A program made the translations under genes and the position numbers. A stretch of DNA of 64,000 nucleotides, from NCBI GenBank assembly GCA_032464575.1, contig JAWDKM010000001.1, positions 124,001 through 188,000 on the forward strand, in the 5' to 3' direction. Position 1 is the stretch's first letter, and each line of letters opens with the position of its first letter. Source of the stretch: Pontivivens sp032464575 (GTDB lineage Bacteria; Pseudomonadota; Alphaproteobacteria; Rhodobacterales; Rhodobacteraceae). Under the pieces are notes generated by a model, which had not been told where the DNA came from, ran no database searches, and worked only from the letters and a program-made list of their open reading frames with translations. This document shows, one piece after another, positions 8,383-16,436 of this stretch.

Positions 8383-8955
8383 TCAGATGCAGTCGGGGGC
8401 GATGCCTTCGGGGTGGCCCAGCAGGTTGAAGTCGAGGATCACGCTCTCGCCCACCCGGATGAAGCGGCTGACGCGGCCCTGGCCGATCTCGAACTCCGCC
8501 ATCGGGATCTCCACCTCGCCGCGGGCGCGCAGGCAGTTGCCGGGCCGGGTGAGGACGAAGCGCGGCCGGATCTCCCGCGTGATGCCCTTCACTGTGAGCT
8601 CGGCCACGCCCTCCCACTCCGTCCGGCTGATGGGCACCAGCCGGTCGAGGGTCAGGACGGCCTGCGGATGCCCCACCGTGTCGAACCACCCTTCCGTCTT
8701 GGCAAAGGCGGTGCGCACGAAATCGGCGAGTTCAACCGCCGCGGTCGCGACGGTCACCTCCACCTGCGTGTCCGCCGGGCGGGCGGCATCGAACTCGGCG
8801 GTGCCCGCGAAAGCCGGGAAGTGGCCGCGATAGGGCTCCTCGTTCTCGAAATAGGTGAACCCGATCTCGCTGGGCTCTTCGAGCAGCAGCCAGGTTTCCG
8901 CCCGTGCGGGCAGGGCGGCGACAAGGGCGAGGGCGGCGATGGTGGCGTGGCGCAT
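8383..8955 (-). CDS. YceI-family periplasmic protein
   Basis: 190 residues with a signal peptide (MRHATIAALALVAALPARA, predicted cleavage after Ala19) and a YceI lipocalin-like barrel. Family features visible are IGFTYFENEEPYRGHFPAF, FVRTAFAKTEGWFDT, LTVKGITREI and a C-terminal VSRFIRVGESVILDFNLLG. YceI proteins bind isoprenoid-like lipids in the periplasm, but this member's ligand is unknown. An alternative start three codons upstream (8964) is possible; both ribosome sites are weak. It lies between pgk and ridA on the same strand with gaps of tens of bases. Confidence 0.88.
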   Translation of the reverse strand: MRHATIAALALVAALPARAETWLLLEEPSEIGFTYFENEEPYRGHFPAFAGTAEFDAARPADTQVEVTVATAAVELADFVRTAFAKTEGWFDTVGHPQAVLTLDRLVPISRTEWEGVAELTVKGITREIRPRFVLTRPGNCLRARGEVEIPMAEFEIGQGRVSRFIRVGESVILDFNLLGHPEGIAPDCI

Positions 8956-9029
8956 CAACCCCATGTAGCGACGCATGTCGCGAGGCAAAGACCGCGACAT
9001 CGCCGGTGGCGCAACCGTGATCGTCCCGC

Positions 9030-9422
9030 TCAGACCGCTGACCGGACCCGTGCCACGGCCCGAATCTCGACGACGGCCCCATCCGAAGCAAGGCCCGCAA
9101 CCCCCAGCGCCGTCCACGCAGGATAAGGCGGCGCCACATAGTCGTTTCGGACCCGGCGAAAGAGGTCGATCTGCGCCGCGATGTCCACGTGGTAGCTCGT
9201 CATTTCGATAAGACCGGCCCAGATGCAGCCCGCCTCCGCGAGCACCAGCCCCACCTGATCGAAGGCGGTGCGCATCTGCGTCTCCGGATCCGGCGACACG
9301 CTGCCGTCGAGCGCCGCCCCGCTGAAGCCGGTCATTACGAGGCGGTCGCCGTCGATCACGCCCGGCGCCATGCGCCACGTCTCGTAGAGCGGGCGCATGG
9401 CGGGTGGGACGACGATCCGCAC
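9030..9422 (-). CDS. RidA/YjgF-family protein
   Basis: Trimeric RidA-like protein, about 130 residues, of the family that removes reactive enamine/imine intermediates. Visible are the N-terminal VRIVVPPAMRPLYETWRMAP, MRTAFDQVGLVLAEAGC and the C-terminal GVAGLASDGAVVEIRAVA. The conserved arginine of true RidA that binds the carboxylate is not clearly present, so the activity is uncertain. The GTG at 9422, five bases past the tkt stop codon, is chosen because family members carry this VPPAM segment; an internal ATG at 9398 would delete it. Probably co-translated with tkt. Confidence 0.85.
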   Translation of the reverse strand: MRIVVPPAMRPLYETWRMAPGVIDGDRLVMTGFSGAALDGSVSPDPETQMRTAFDQVGLVLAEAGCIWAGLIEMTSYHVDIAAQIDLFRRVRNDYVAPPYPAWTALGVAGLASDGAVVEIRAVARVRSAV

Positions 9423-9426
9423 CGGC

Positions 9427-11439
9427 TCAAAGCAGGTCGCGGACCTGCTGGGCAACGGCCTCCGGCGTGATGCCGAAATGCTTGAACAGATCGCCCGCCG
9501 GAGCCGACGCGCCGAAGCCCTGCATGCCGACGAAGCCCGCCTTGTTCCAGCGCCCGCGCTCACCGCACAGCCACTGGTCCCAGCCCTGCCGCACGCCCGC
9601 CTCGACCGCGACGCGCACCGGGCCCGCGGGCAGCACACGCTTGCGATAGGCCTCGTCCTGCTGGGCGAAGAGCTCCCAGGACGGCATGGAGACGACGCGC
9701 ACGCCGATCCCCTCGTTCTCCAGCATCCGCCGGGCTTCGAGCGCCACGTGCACTTCGGAGCCGGAGGCCAGCAGGATCGCCATCCGCTTGCCCTGCGCCT
9801 CGGCCAGAACATAGGCGCCCTGGGCCGTCAGGTTCTTCGTCTTGTGCTCGGTGCGCACCAGCGGCACGCCCTGCCGGGTCAGCGCCAGCGTCGAGGGACC
9901 ATCGGCCTGCACCGCGAGCTCCCACGCCTCCGCCGTCTCCACCGTGTCGGCGGGGCGGAAGACGGTCATGCCGGGCATCGCGCGCAGGCTCGCCACATGC
10001 TCCACCGGCTGGTGCGTCGGGCCATCCTCGCCCAGCCCGATGGAATCGTGCGTCATCACGTAGACCACCCGCTGGCCCATCAGGGCCGAGAGCCGCATCG
10101 CCGGCCGCGCGTAGTCGGAGAAGACGAGGAACGTCCCGCCGTAAGGCAGCACGCCGCCATGCAGCGCCATGCCGTTCATCGCCGCGGCCATGCCGTGCTC
10201 GCGAATGCCGTAGCTCACGTGCCGGCCCTTGCGGTTGTCGGCGTCGAAGGACCCCAGATCCGCCGTCAGCGTATTGTTGGAGCCGGTCAGGTCTGCCGAG
10301 CCGCCGATCGTCTCGGGCAGCACGTCGTTGATGATGCCCAGCACCATTTCGGAGGACTTGCGCGTCGCGACCTTCTTCGCCTCTTCGGTCGCGGTCTGCT
10401 TGAAGCGCTTGATCGCGGCGGACAGCTTCTTCGGCACCTCGCCGGTCATCTGGCGGGTGAACTCGCGCTGGCGGCTGTCGGACAGCGTGGCGAAACGAGC
10501 CTCCCATTCGCTCCGCTCGACCGCACCGCGATTGCCGATGGAGCGCCACTCGGCCAGCAGGTCGGCCGGGATCTCGAACGGCGCGTGCGGCCAGCCATAG
10601 GCCTTGCGCGTATCGGCGATGAGCTGGTCGTCGGTCAGCGCGCCGTGCCCCTTCGACGTGTCCTGCGCGGAGGAGCCGATGGCGATATGCGTCTTGCACG
10701 CGATCATCGAGGGGAGCGGGCTTTGCCTGGCCTGCCGGATCGCCTCGTCGATCGCCGCCGGGTCGTGGCCGTCACAGGAGAACACGGACCAGCCCGATGC
10801 CTCGAACCGCGCCATCTGGTCGGTCACGTCGGAAATCGAGACCTTGCCGTCGATGGTGATCCCGTTGTCGTCCCAGAGCACGATCAGCTTGCCGAGCTTC
10901 TGCTTGCCTGCGAGCCCGATCGCCTCCTGGCTCACACCCTCCATCAGGCAGCCGTCGCCGGCGATCACGTAGGTGTGGTGATCCACCACCTTCTTGCCGT
11001 AGCGGGCGCGCAGGGACTCCTCGGCAATCGCGAAGCCCACGGAGTTCGCGATGCCCTGGCCCAGCGGCCCGGTCGTCGTCTCGATCCCCCTAGCATGCCC
11101 GAACTCCGGGTGCCCCGCCGTGCGCGCGCCGAGCTGGCGGAAGTTCCGGATCTCCTCCAGCGAGATATCGGCATAGCCCGTCAGGTACATCAGCGCGTAG
11201 AGCAGCATCGAGCCGTGGCCCGCCGACAGGATGAACCGGTCGCGGTCGGCCCAGTCCGGCGCGCTCGCATCGAACTTCAGATGCTTCTCGAACAGCACCG
11301 TCGCGACATCGGCCATGCCCATCGGCATCCCCGAATGCCCCGAATTCGCGGCCTTGACCGCGTCGAGCGCCAGCACGCGGATCGCGGTGGCACGGTTCCA
11401 GTGGTCGGGATGGCGGGCGCGCAGGTCGTCGATGGTCAC
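9427..11439 (-). CDS. tkt: Transketolase
   Basis: Thiamine-dependent transfer of two-carbon units in the pentose phosphate pathway. 670 residues, full length. The N-terminal TPP domain shows GHSGMPMGMADVATVLF and GDGCLMEGVSQEAIGLAG; the middle domain contains GGSADLTGSNNT and the GIREHGMAAAMNG loop; the C-terminal domain ends normally. The start is GTG (MTIDDLRARHP). It is followed at once by the RidA gene. Divergent from the zapA group across about 210 bp, where I see no clear regulatory element. Confidence 0.97.
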   Translation of the reverse strand: MTIDDLRARHPDHWNRATAIRVLALDAVKAANSGHSGMPMGMADVATVLFEKHLKFDASAPDWADRDRFILSAGHGSMLLYALMYLTGYADISLEEIRNFRQLGARTAGHPEFGHARGIETTTGPLGQGIANSVGFAIAEESLRARYGKKVVDHHTYVIAGDGCLMEGVSQEAIGLAGKQKLGKLIVLWDDNGITIDGKVSISDVTDQMARFEASGWSVFSCDGHDPAAIDEAIRQARQSPLPSMIACKTHIAIGSSAQDTSKGHGALTDDQLIADTRKAYGWPHAPFEIPADLLAEWRSIGNRGAVERSEWEARFATLSDSRQREFTRQMTGEVPKKLSAAIKRFKQTATEEAKKVATRKSSEMVLGIINDVLPETIGGSADLTGSNNTLTADLGSFDADNRKGRHVSYGIREHGMAAAMNGMALHGGVLPYGGTFLVFSDYARPAMRLSALMGQRVVYVMTHDSIGLGEDGPTHQPVEHVASLRAMPGMTVFRPADTVETAEAWELAVQADGPSTLALTRQGVPLVRTEHKTKNLTAQGAYVLAEAQGKRMAILLASGSEVHVALEARRMLENEGIGVRVVSMPSWELFAQQDEAYRKRVLPAGPVRVAVEAGVRQGWDQWLCGERGRWNKAGFVGMQGFGASAPAGDLFKHFGITPEAVAQQVRDLL

Positions 11440-11648
11440 GGGGATCTCGCAAGGCTGGAAAACGGTTGCGTCCTGATAACACCGCCGCTTGCCGGGTCAA
11501 GCGATCAGGGCTGCGGGCACCGCCCGCGCCCGCCGAAAACGCCTCGAACGCCACATAATCTCCCCACTGGCGCCGCCGCGGTCCTCCCGTTAGAATCTCC
11601 GAAAAAAGACGAAGCGAACTGTAGGCACATGCAGGAGCATCGAGGCAG

Positions 11649-11894
11649 ATGAGCGAGATAGAAGACCTGGAAGGCCGCATCGCCCGCGCGATGGGCCGGA
11701 TCGAGGCGGCGCTGGCCGCCCAGAAACCCGCCGAGGGCGCCGATCCCGTCGCCCTGCGCCGGCTGGAGCGCGTGAACGTGGCCCTGCGCAGCCAACTCAA
11801 GGACATGGAGCTCAAGCGCGAGGCCGACATCGCCCAGCTCGACGGCCTGATCGCCGAGCTGCGGCCCCTGGTTGAGGAGGCGGAGCATGGCTGA
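11649..11894 (+). CDS. Small coiled-coil protein upstream of zapA
   Basis: 81 residues, strongly charged, with predicted helical coiled coil over most of its length (IEDLEGRIARAMGRIEAAL and RRLERVNVALRSQLKDMELK). No signal or membrane segment. Its last codons overlap the start of zapA by 8 bases, so the two are translationally coupled, and a role with ZapA in the division ring is a reasonable inference from context. I do not recognise a named family beyond alphaproteobacterial hypothetical proteins in this position. Confidence 0.8.
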   Translation: MSEIEDLEGRIARAMGRIEAALAAQKPAEGADPVALRRLERVNVALRSQLKDMELKREADIAQLDGLIAELRPLVEEAEHG

Positions 11895-12294
11895 GCTCGA
11901 CCTGAACATCGGCGGCCGCGTCTTCCGCGTTGCCTGCGCCGACGGCGAGGAGCGTCAGCTCGAGGCTGCGGCAGCCCTCCTGGGCCGCGAGGCGAACAAC
12001 CTGCAGGCCGCCATCGGCCAGGTGCCCGAAAGCCGGCTGCTCCTGATGTCCTCCCTGATGCTCGGCGACCGCCATATCGCGCTCGAGGGCGAGCTTCGTG
12101 CCGCGCAGGAGAAGATCCGCGCATTGGAAGCCCGTGCCGAACGGGCGGAAGCCGAGGCCGTGCGCCCGGCCGAGCCCACCGACCCGCAGCCCGGCCTCTT
12201 CGCCCCCGATCCCGCCCCGGCGATCGAGGCGCTGGCCCGCACCGCCGATCAGCTCGAAGCGCTGGCCGACGTGCTGGAGGCCAAGGCGCAATGA
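11887..12294 (+). CDS. zapA: Cell division protein ZapA
   Basis: ZapA-family protein that cross-links FtsZ filaments. 135 residues: the ZapA head at about 1-60 (LDLNIGGRVFRVACADGEE, LEAAAALLGREANNL) followed by a coiled coil (ALEGELRAAQEKIRALEARA) and a Pro/Ala-rich linker with a C-terminal helix. The ATG at 11887 is chosen because it opens the conserved head; a slightly longer frame begins at 11872. It overlaps both neighbours: 8 bases with the upstream coiled-coil gene and 4 bases (ATGA) with the ArsC-like gene. Confidence 0.88.
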   Translation: MAELDLNIGGRVFRVACADGEERQLEAAAALLGREANNLQAAIGQVPESRLLLMSSLMLGDRHIALEGELRAAQEKIRALEARAERAEAEAVRPAEPTDPQPGLFAPDPAPAIEALARTADQLEALADVLEAKAQ

Positions 12295-12644
12295 GCGTTA
12301 CCGTCTACGGGCTGCCCTCCTGCACGACGGTCCGCAGGTCCCTGAAATGGCTGGAGGGGGAGGGGATCGATCATGACTTCGTCCCCTTCTCCCAGGTGGA
12401 CGACCTGCCCGCCGCCATCCGACGCTGGATGGACGCGGCGGGCAAGGACACCGTGATGAACGCCCGCGCCGCCACCTTCCGCGCGCTGCCCGAGGCGGAT
12501 CAGGCGGCGATGCAGGCCGACACCGACACCGCAGTCGCCCGCATGGCCGAGGACCCGCGCCTCATCAAGCGCCCGGTGCTCGAAGCCGGCGACAAGGTGC
12601 TCCCCGGCTTTAGAGAGGACGACTGGCGCGCGGCGCTGAGCTAG
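12291..12644 (+). CDS. ArsC/Spx-family thioredoxin-fold protein
   Basis: 117 residues with the ArsC/Spx fold: VTVYGLPSCTTVRRSLKWL at the N-terminus with a single active-site Cys11 (CTT, no second cysteine) and the conserved Arg in LIKRPVLE near residue 90, ending GFREDDWRAAL. This pattern is the YffB-like subgroup, whose members are mostly glutathione-dependent reductases of unknown substrate; true arsenate reduction is not implied. Starts inside the zapA stop codon (ATGA). Its stop shares a CTAG with the stop of the convergent secreted-protein gene. Confidence 0.87.
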   Translation: MSVTVYGLPSCTTVRRSLKWLEGEGIDHDFVPFSQVDDLPAAIRRWMDAAGKDTVMNARAATFRALPEADQAAMQADTDTAVARMAEDPRLIKRPVLEAGDKVLPGFREDDWRAALS

Positions 12645-13228
12645 TCCACCCTGAGGAAGACGGTTTCGGAAAGCCCCGCCGGTCGCTCCACACAGCGGTC
12701 GACGCCCTCCTCGCCCATGCGCAGCCGCCCACCGGCCCCGTCGACCATCGCGACGTCCATGTCCATGCAGTTCGCGACCATGAAGGGCGGGCCGGAGACG
12801 CATTCCGAGATGTCGACGGCCTCGCCCAGCCTCAGCGGACAGTCCCCCATCCCGATTGCGGTCCAGACCTGCGGCTGATCGACATGGATCGTCATCGTCG
12901 AGCTGTCGTTCCAGAGGTTCACGTCGAGGGCGCCGGGGATCTCACCCGACGGTCCGACGATCTCGTAGGGGCCGACGGATTCGTAGGTGAACATCCGCTC
13001 CGTGGCGTCGGGGTCGAGGAAACCTTCGGCCCGCACGATCTCCCCGTCTTCCATGAACACGATGGTCTGGCGGAGCCACGCGGATTGCGTGCCGTCCGGC
13101 GAAGGCTGCTCGACGATGGGCGTCTGCCACGTTCCGAGCAGCGCTTCCCCCGTGGTTTCGGCGCCGGTCGGCAGAGCGACGACGGATGAGAGGCAGGTCA
13201 GGGCGATCGCCGCGGATGGTCTGGGCAT
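12641..13228 (-). CDS. Exported protein of unknown function
   Basis: 195 residues with a signal peptide (about residues 1-23, MPRPSAAIALTCLSSVVALP then TGA) and a mature part containing GTWQTPIVEQPSPDG and several cysteines (GDCPLRL, SECVSG, ANCMD, DRCVER) that could form disulphides in the periplasm. The N-terminal part resembles lipocalin-like stress proteins (GTW... opening), but I do not assign a family. Divergent from a TetR gene across a region with a clear palindromic operator, so it is probably repressed by that regulator. Confidence 0.8.
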   Translation of the reverse strand: MPRPSAAIALTCLSSVVALPTGAETTGEALLGTWQTPIVEQPSPDGTQSAWLRQTIVFMEDGEIVRAEGFLDPDATERMFTYESVGPYEIVGPSGEIPGALDVNLWNDSSTMTIHVDQPQVWTAIGMGDCPLRLGEAVDISECVSGPPFMVANCMDMDVAMVDGAGGRLRMGEEGVDRCVERPAGLSETVFLRVD

Positions 13229-13248
13229 GTTCGGTCTCCTCTGTTGAA

Positions 13249-13288
13249 CTTGTCACTGACAAGATTGGCATTGCCGTGAAACTTGTCA
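13249..13288. promoter_or_regulatory. TetR-type operator region
   Basis: A perfect palindrome CTTGTCA-C-TGACAAG (13249-13263) is followed by a second half-site CTTGTCA at 13282-13288, exactly 33 bp after the first. Both lie between the divergent exported-protein and TetR genes. This layout is typical for a TetR repressor controlling itself and its neighbour; binding is inferred, not shown. Confidence 0.6.
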
Positions 13289-13316
13289 ATGTAAAGGCGC
13301 GCGATAAACTCGGGTC

Positions 13317-13946
13317 ATGACGACACCCGCGACCGACCATGCCTCTGCCCCCTACCACCACGGCGACCTGCGCGCGCTGCTCGTTCGCGTCGGCCGCGAC
13401 ATGCTGGAGCGGGACGGCCTGCGCGGCTTTTCGCTGCGTGCACTGGCGCGTGCTGCCGGCGTGTCCCACGCGGCTCCGGTTCACCATTTCCGCAATCTCT
13501 CGACCTTGCTCGCGGCCTGCGCTGCCGACGGCTACCGGGAACTGTCCGACGCGCTGGAGGCGGCACGCGCGGCCGAGCCCGAGCCGCGTGGGACACTGGG
13601 CGAGATGGCCGCGGTCTATCTGCACTTCGCGGAGCGTCATCCGGTGCTCTTCCACCTCATGTTCGATCGCCAATCCCTGGCGGAGCGAACGCCGGAATTC
13701 GGAGCCGAAGCCCATCGGGCCTACGAACTGCTCTGCACGGCGGTGCGTGCTGCAGCCCGGCCAGGCGATGCGGCCGCGTTCGATCAGGCCGTCAACACGG
13801 TCTGGGGCCTGATCCACGGCATGAGCGTCCTGAGCATCGAAGGTCAGATCTGCCGAACCTCGGAGAGCGCGCCGGACACCGCCACGATGCTGCGCGCCGC
13901 GCTACATGCCGTCGTCAGGGGGCACGTCGATCCTCCGGGAAGATGA
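13317..13946 (+). CDS. TetR/AcrR-family regulator
   Basis: 209-residue repressor-type regulator. The N-terminal HTH (about residues 14-60) reads YHHGDLRALLVRVGRDML and then FSLRALARAAGVSHAAPVHH, and the C-terminal domain (YLHFAERHPVLFHLMFDRQ, VWGLIHGMSVLSIEG) belongs to the WHG group of ligand-binding domains. Operator half-sites lie 30-70 bp upstream. The patatin gene begins 6 bp after its stop, so they are one operon, and the divergent exported protein probably shares the control. Confidence 0.92.
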   Translation: MTTPATDHASAPYHHGDLRALLVRVGRDMLERDGLRGFSLRALARAAGVSHAAPVHHFRNLSTLLAACAADGYRELSDALEAARAAEPEPRGTLGEMAAVYLHFAERHPVLFHLMFDRQSLAERTPEFGAEAHRAYELLCTAVRAAARPGDAAAFDQAVNTVWGLIHGMSVLSIEGQICRTSESAPDTATMLRAALHAVVRGHVDPPGR

Positions 13947-13952
13947 GCGGCC

Positions 13953-14783
13953 ATGGAACGCACCTATCCCCATCTCGTCTTCGGTGGCGGCGGCACGCGG
14001 TGCTTCTGGCATGGCGGGTTCCTCACGACCGTCGCGCCCGTTCTCGCGCCGACCGAGGCGATTTCCGCCGTGTCGGGCGGCGTACTCTCGGCGCTGGCCC
14101 ATGTCACGGGGCAGGAGGAACGGCTGCTCGCCCTGATGTCCCGTGCCTTCCGCGCGGCGCAGGACGGGGGCGGCAATGTCAGCGTCGAGCGCTGGTTGTC
14201 GGGCGGCGACCTGCTGGTCCACCAGCGTCTCTACCGCGAGGTCGTCGCCGGCCTGATGTCCGCGCCCTCGGCCGTCGAGGCCGTGGCCGAGGGGCCCGAT
14301 TTCACCGTCCACCTCGCCCGGCCCGGCGCGCTCGGCATCGTGCCCACCATGCTCGCCTACGCGTTGGAGGTTCCCCTGCGCGGCACGCCCCATGTCCGCT
14401 TCGCCGCCGCCCTCGGTGCGAAGACCGTGGCCGTCGATGCCCGGCAGGCGGCGCGCGAGGGCCGGATCGTGGATCTGACGGTCGCCGCTGCCTCCAGCCG
14501 CCCGGTCTTCGCGGCGCACGACTGGGATGGCCGCGCGGTGATGGATGGCGGCGTGCTCGACAACGCGCCCTGTGCGGACCGGGGCGAACAGCTCGTCCTC
14601 GTCACGCGCCCCTACCGCAACCTGCCGCAGGTCGCGGGCCGCACCTACGCCGCGCCCTCCCGCAAGATCGAGACCTTCAAGCTCGACTTCACCGACGCCG
14701 ACGGCATCGCGGCCGCCTGGTCGCTGGGCGAGGCGGACGGCCGCGCCTGGCTTGATGACCTGCGTATGGCCGGTCACGCATGA
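13953..14783 (+). CDS. Patatin-like phospholipase family protein
   Basis: 276 residues with the patatin fold: oxyanion loop FGGGGTRCFWHGG at about 10-22, nucleophile elbow SAVSGGVLSA with candidate Ser41, and the catalytic Asp in MDGGVLDNAP near residue 198. The elbow reads A-V-S-G-G, so the first glycine of the usual G-x-S-x-G is replaced by alanine. Expected role is acyl hydrolysis of lipids; substrate unknown. No signal peptide. Downstream of and coupled to the TetR gene. Confidence 0.87.
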   Translation: MERTYPHLVFGGGGTRCFWHGGFLTTVAPVLAPTEAISAVSGGVLSALAHVTGQEERLLALMSRAFRAAQDGGGNVSVERWLSGGDLLVHQRLYREVVAGLMSAPSAVEAVAEGPDFTVHLARPGALGIVPTMLAYALEVPLRGTPHVRFAAALGAKTVAVDARQAAREGRIVDLTVAAASSRPVFAAHDWDGRAVMDGGVLDNAPCADRGEQLVLVTRPYRNLPQVAGRTYAAPSRKIETFKLDFTDADGIAAAWSLGEADGRAWLDDLRMAGHA

Positions 14784-14793
14784 GCGTCTCGGT

Positions 14794-14851
14794 CTGACGT
14801 CAGGGTTGACTTGACATATTGACTGGATCTGTCAGGTCTATCCTGACAGAT
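14794..14851. promoter_or_regulatory. Nested palindromes and promoter-like TTGACA upstream of the zinc-finger/HTH gene
   Basis: CTGACGTCAG (14794-14803) is a perfect 10-bp palindrome. TTGACA follows at 14811-14816. A second inverted repeat, ATCTGTCAGG-TCTAT-CCTGACAGAT (14827-14851), has perfect 10-bp arms and a 5-base loop, and its right arm ends just before GGAGG, the ribosome site of the next gene. It could be a DNA operator, an RNA hairpin masking the ribosome site, or both. Confidence 0.6.
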
Positions 14852-14864
14852 AGGAGGCGAAACA

Positions 14865-15290
14865 ATGCCAAGATCGAAAGGGGGAGCAGGCGCCCACGCG
14901 GACGGCGGGTTCCATTGCGCTTTCTGCGGCCTCGACAACACGTCGGTCGGCAAGATGATCGCCGGTCCGGGCGTGGCGATCTGTGACCGGTGCGTCGATG
15001 CGTGCAATGCCATCATCGCGCGGCATCCCAGCTCCGACGCAAGATCCGAGAGGGGCGACGAGGCGGTGGGTGCGCGCTTTGGCGCCTGGTCAAGGCTTCC
15101 GGATGACGTCCTGCTCTCGACCATGCGCCGGACCGACCGGATGATCCATTCCATCCGATCCATCCTGGGAGACCAGGTCGCCGTTCTGCGGGACCGCGGC
15201 GTCAGTTGGAGCGATATCGGTCGGGAGCTCGGCATCAGCCGCCAGTCCGCACACGAGCGGTTCGCGTCGAGCAGGGCGGACCCATCCTGA
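14865..15290 (+). CDS. ClpX-type zinc finger fused to a C-terminal helix-turn-helix
   Basis: 141 residues. Residues about 16-50 are a ClpX-like C4 zinc-binding domain: Cys18 and Cys21 (FHCAFCGLDNTSVGKMIAG) and Cys40 and Cys43 (ICDRCVDACNAII). A linker with LPDDVLLSTMRRTDRMIHSI leads to a C-terminal HTH at about 113-134 (GVSWSDIGRELGISRQSAHE). There is no AAA+ domain. In ClpX the zinc domain dimerises and binds substrates or SspB, so this may be a DNA-binding protein that uses that module for dimerisation. GGAGG lies 7 bases before the ATG, directly after a strong hairpin. Confidence 0.85.
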   Translation: MPRSKGGAGAHADGGFHCAFCGLDNTSVGKMIAGPGVAICDRCVDACNAIIARHPSSDARSERGDEAVGARFGAWSRLPDDVLLSTMRRTDRMIHSIRSILGDQVAVLRDRGVSWSDIGRELGISRQSAHERFASSRADPS

Positions 15291-15317
15291 GGGGCCGCTC
15301 TTCGGCTCCAGTCCATA

Positions 15318-15407
15318 TCAGCCCTCCGGCTTCTCCCAGACCGAGACATGGTTGCGACTGGTGGCGGTGAAGGTCGCGTCCCCTCGATCCGCCTGCAGCC
15401 GCCGCCA
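15318..15407 (-). pseudogene. Possible 3' remnant of a lost gene
   Basis: The reverse strand reads a protein-like tail, TFTATSRNHVSVWEKPEG, then a stop, but an in-frame TAG closes it 29 codons upstream and no start is available. The composition is protein-like rather than random. It could be the end of a decayed gene. I do not recognise the family. Confidence 0.25.
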
Positions 15408-15518
15408 CTACGGCGCGCCGCTTGGCAAGAGGGATGGGCGGGCGTTCCGGATCTGTTTCGATAAGCAAGGTAGCAAACGAACTCGCGAACAGACCCGACC
15501 TGGCGCCCGGCTTGCGTG

Positions 15519-16010
15519 TCAGACGAACTGGAACGTGTTTGTGTCCTCGAAGCGCCGCCAATGCGCGAATGTCGGCCATTCCGTCGCGACGAAACCTTTG
15601 GGGTCGATCTCCTCTTCGTGTGCGAACCGGAAGTCGACGGCCTCGCCATCGTTCGATGCGACCGGTCCGTTGCCGAGAAACCCGTGCGCCAACAGCGACA
15701 CGTTCTGGACCACGTCTCCATTAGGATAGGTGTGCGTCTCGATTGCAGGATCGGACGAAAGCCCGAACGGCTGCACGGACTTCAGGGTCACGTTCGCTTC
15801 CTCGAACGCTTCCCGATGGATGACGTCCAACAGCGCTTCGCCAAGCTCCATGGCGCCGCCCGGCAATCCCCAACGAAGACTGTCGCTACGACGCAGGATG
15901 AGAAAGCGGCCCCGGTCATCTTCGACGAGTACACGCGCACCGATGGCGAGAAGCGGTCGGGGTCCAACGCGTTGTCGAAGCCCGCCCAGATAGCTGTCCG
16001 CGAAGCTCAA
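15519..16010 (-). CDS. NUDIX hydrolase
   Basis: 163-residue hydrolase of nucleoside-diphosphate derivatives. The NUDIX box covers about residues 50-72 (GGAMELGEALLDVIHREAFE then EANV): the catalytic RE-x-x-EE is intact, but the glycine near the end of the consensus (EExGU) is Asn here. N-terminal part AIGARVLVEDDRGRFLILRR is typical. The substrate cannot be told from sequence; the subgroup resembles ADP-ribose/MutT-like enzymes. It stands alone between the zinc-finger/HTH gene and grxD. Confidence 0.9.
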   Translation of the reverse strand: MSFADSYLGGLRQRVGPRPLLAIGARVLVEDDRGRFLILRRSDSLRWGLPGGAMELGEALLDVIHREAFEEANVTLKSVQPFGLSSDPAIETHTYPNGDVVQNVSLLAHGFLGNGPVASNDGEAVDFRFAHEEEIDPKGFVATEWPTFAHWRRFEDTNTFQFV

Positions 16011-16064
16011 GCCGTTCTCACCTGCACATCGGGCGGGACGCCAGTGGACGAGAGCGCATCCCGA

Positions 16065-16436
16065 TCAGGCCGTTTTGTTCGCCTCGCGCACCCGCTCGGC
16101 CGCGTCCCTGTCGAAGGCGACGCCGTTCTCTTCCAAGAGCGTGTCGAGTTCGCCGGACAGCACCATCTCGGTCACGATGTCGCAGCCGCCCACGAACTCG
16201 CCCTTGACGTAGAGCTGCGGGATCGTCGGCCACTCGGAGTAGTCCTTGATCCCCTGCCGCACGCTCTCGTCGGCGAGCACGTTCACGTCCTTGTACTCGA
16301 TGCCCATGTAGTTGAGCACGCCCGCCACGCGGGAGGAGAAGCCGCATTGCGGCATCTGGCTGGTGCCCTTCATGAACAGCACCACGTCGTTGCCCTTCAC
16401 GTCGGCATCGATGATGTCATGTGCCGGATTGCTCAT
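16065..16436 (-). CDS. grxD: Monothiol glutaredoxin, Grx4 family
   Basis: 123 residues with the CGFS active site (GTSQMPQCGFSSRVAGVLNY) and the glutathione-binding WPTIPQLYVKGEFVGGCDI. CGFS glutaredoxins carry a [2Fe-2S] cluster and partner with BolA proteins in iron-sulfur trafficking and iron sensing. A C-terminal extension of about 15 residues (FDRDAAERVREANKTA) is present. It overlaps the upstream small membrane protein gene by 4 bases, and bolA lies just beyond, so the three are one operon. Confidence 0.95.
   Translation of the reverse strand: MSNPAHDIIDADVKGNDVVLFMKGTSQMPQCGFSSRVAGVLNYMGIEYKDVNVLADESVRQGIKDYSEWPTIPQLYVKGEFVGGCDIVTEMVLSGELDTLLEENGVAFDRDAAERVREANKTA

Noticed and set aside
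9397..11652. Long plus-strand frame opposite transketolase
   Set aside because: Shadow of tkt, with no ribosome site and no protein-like pattern.
15235..15579. Minus-strand frame across the NUDIX 3' end and the zinc-finger/HTH 3' end
   Set aside because: Overlaps two better-supported genes, and its translation is not protein-like.
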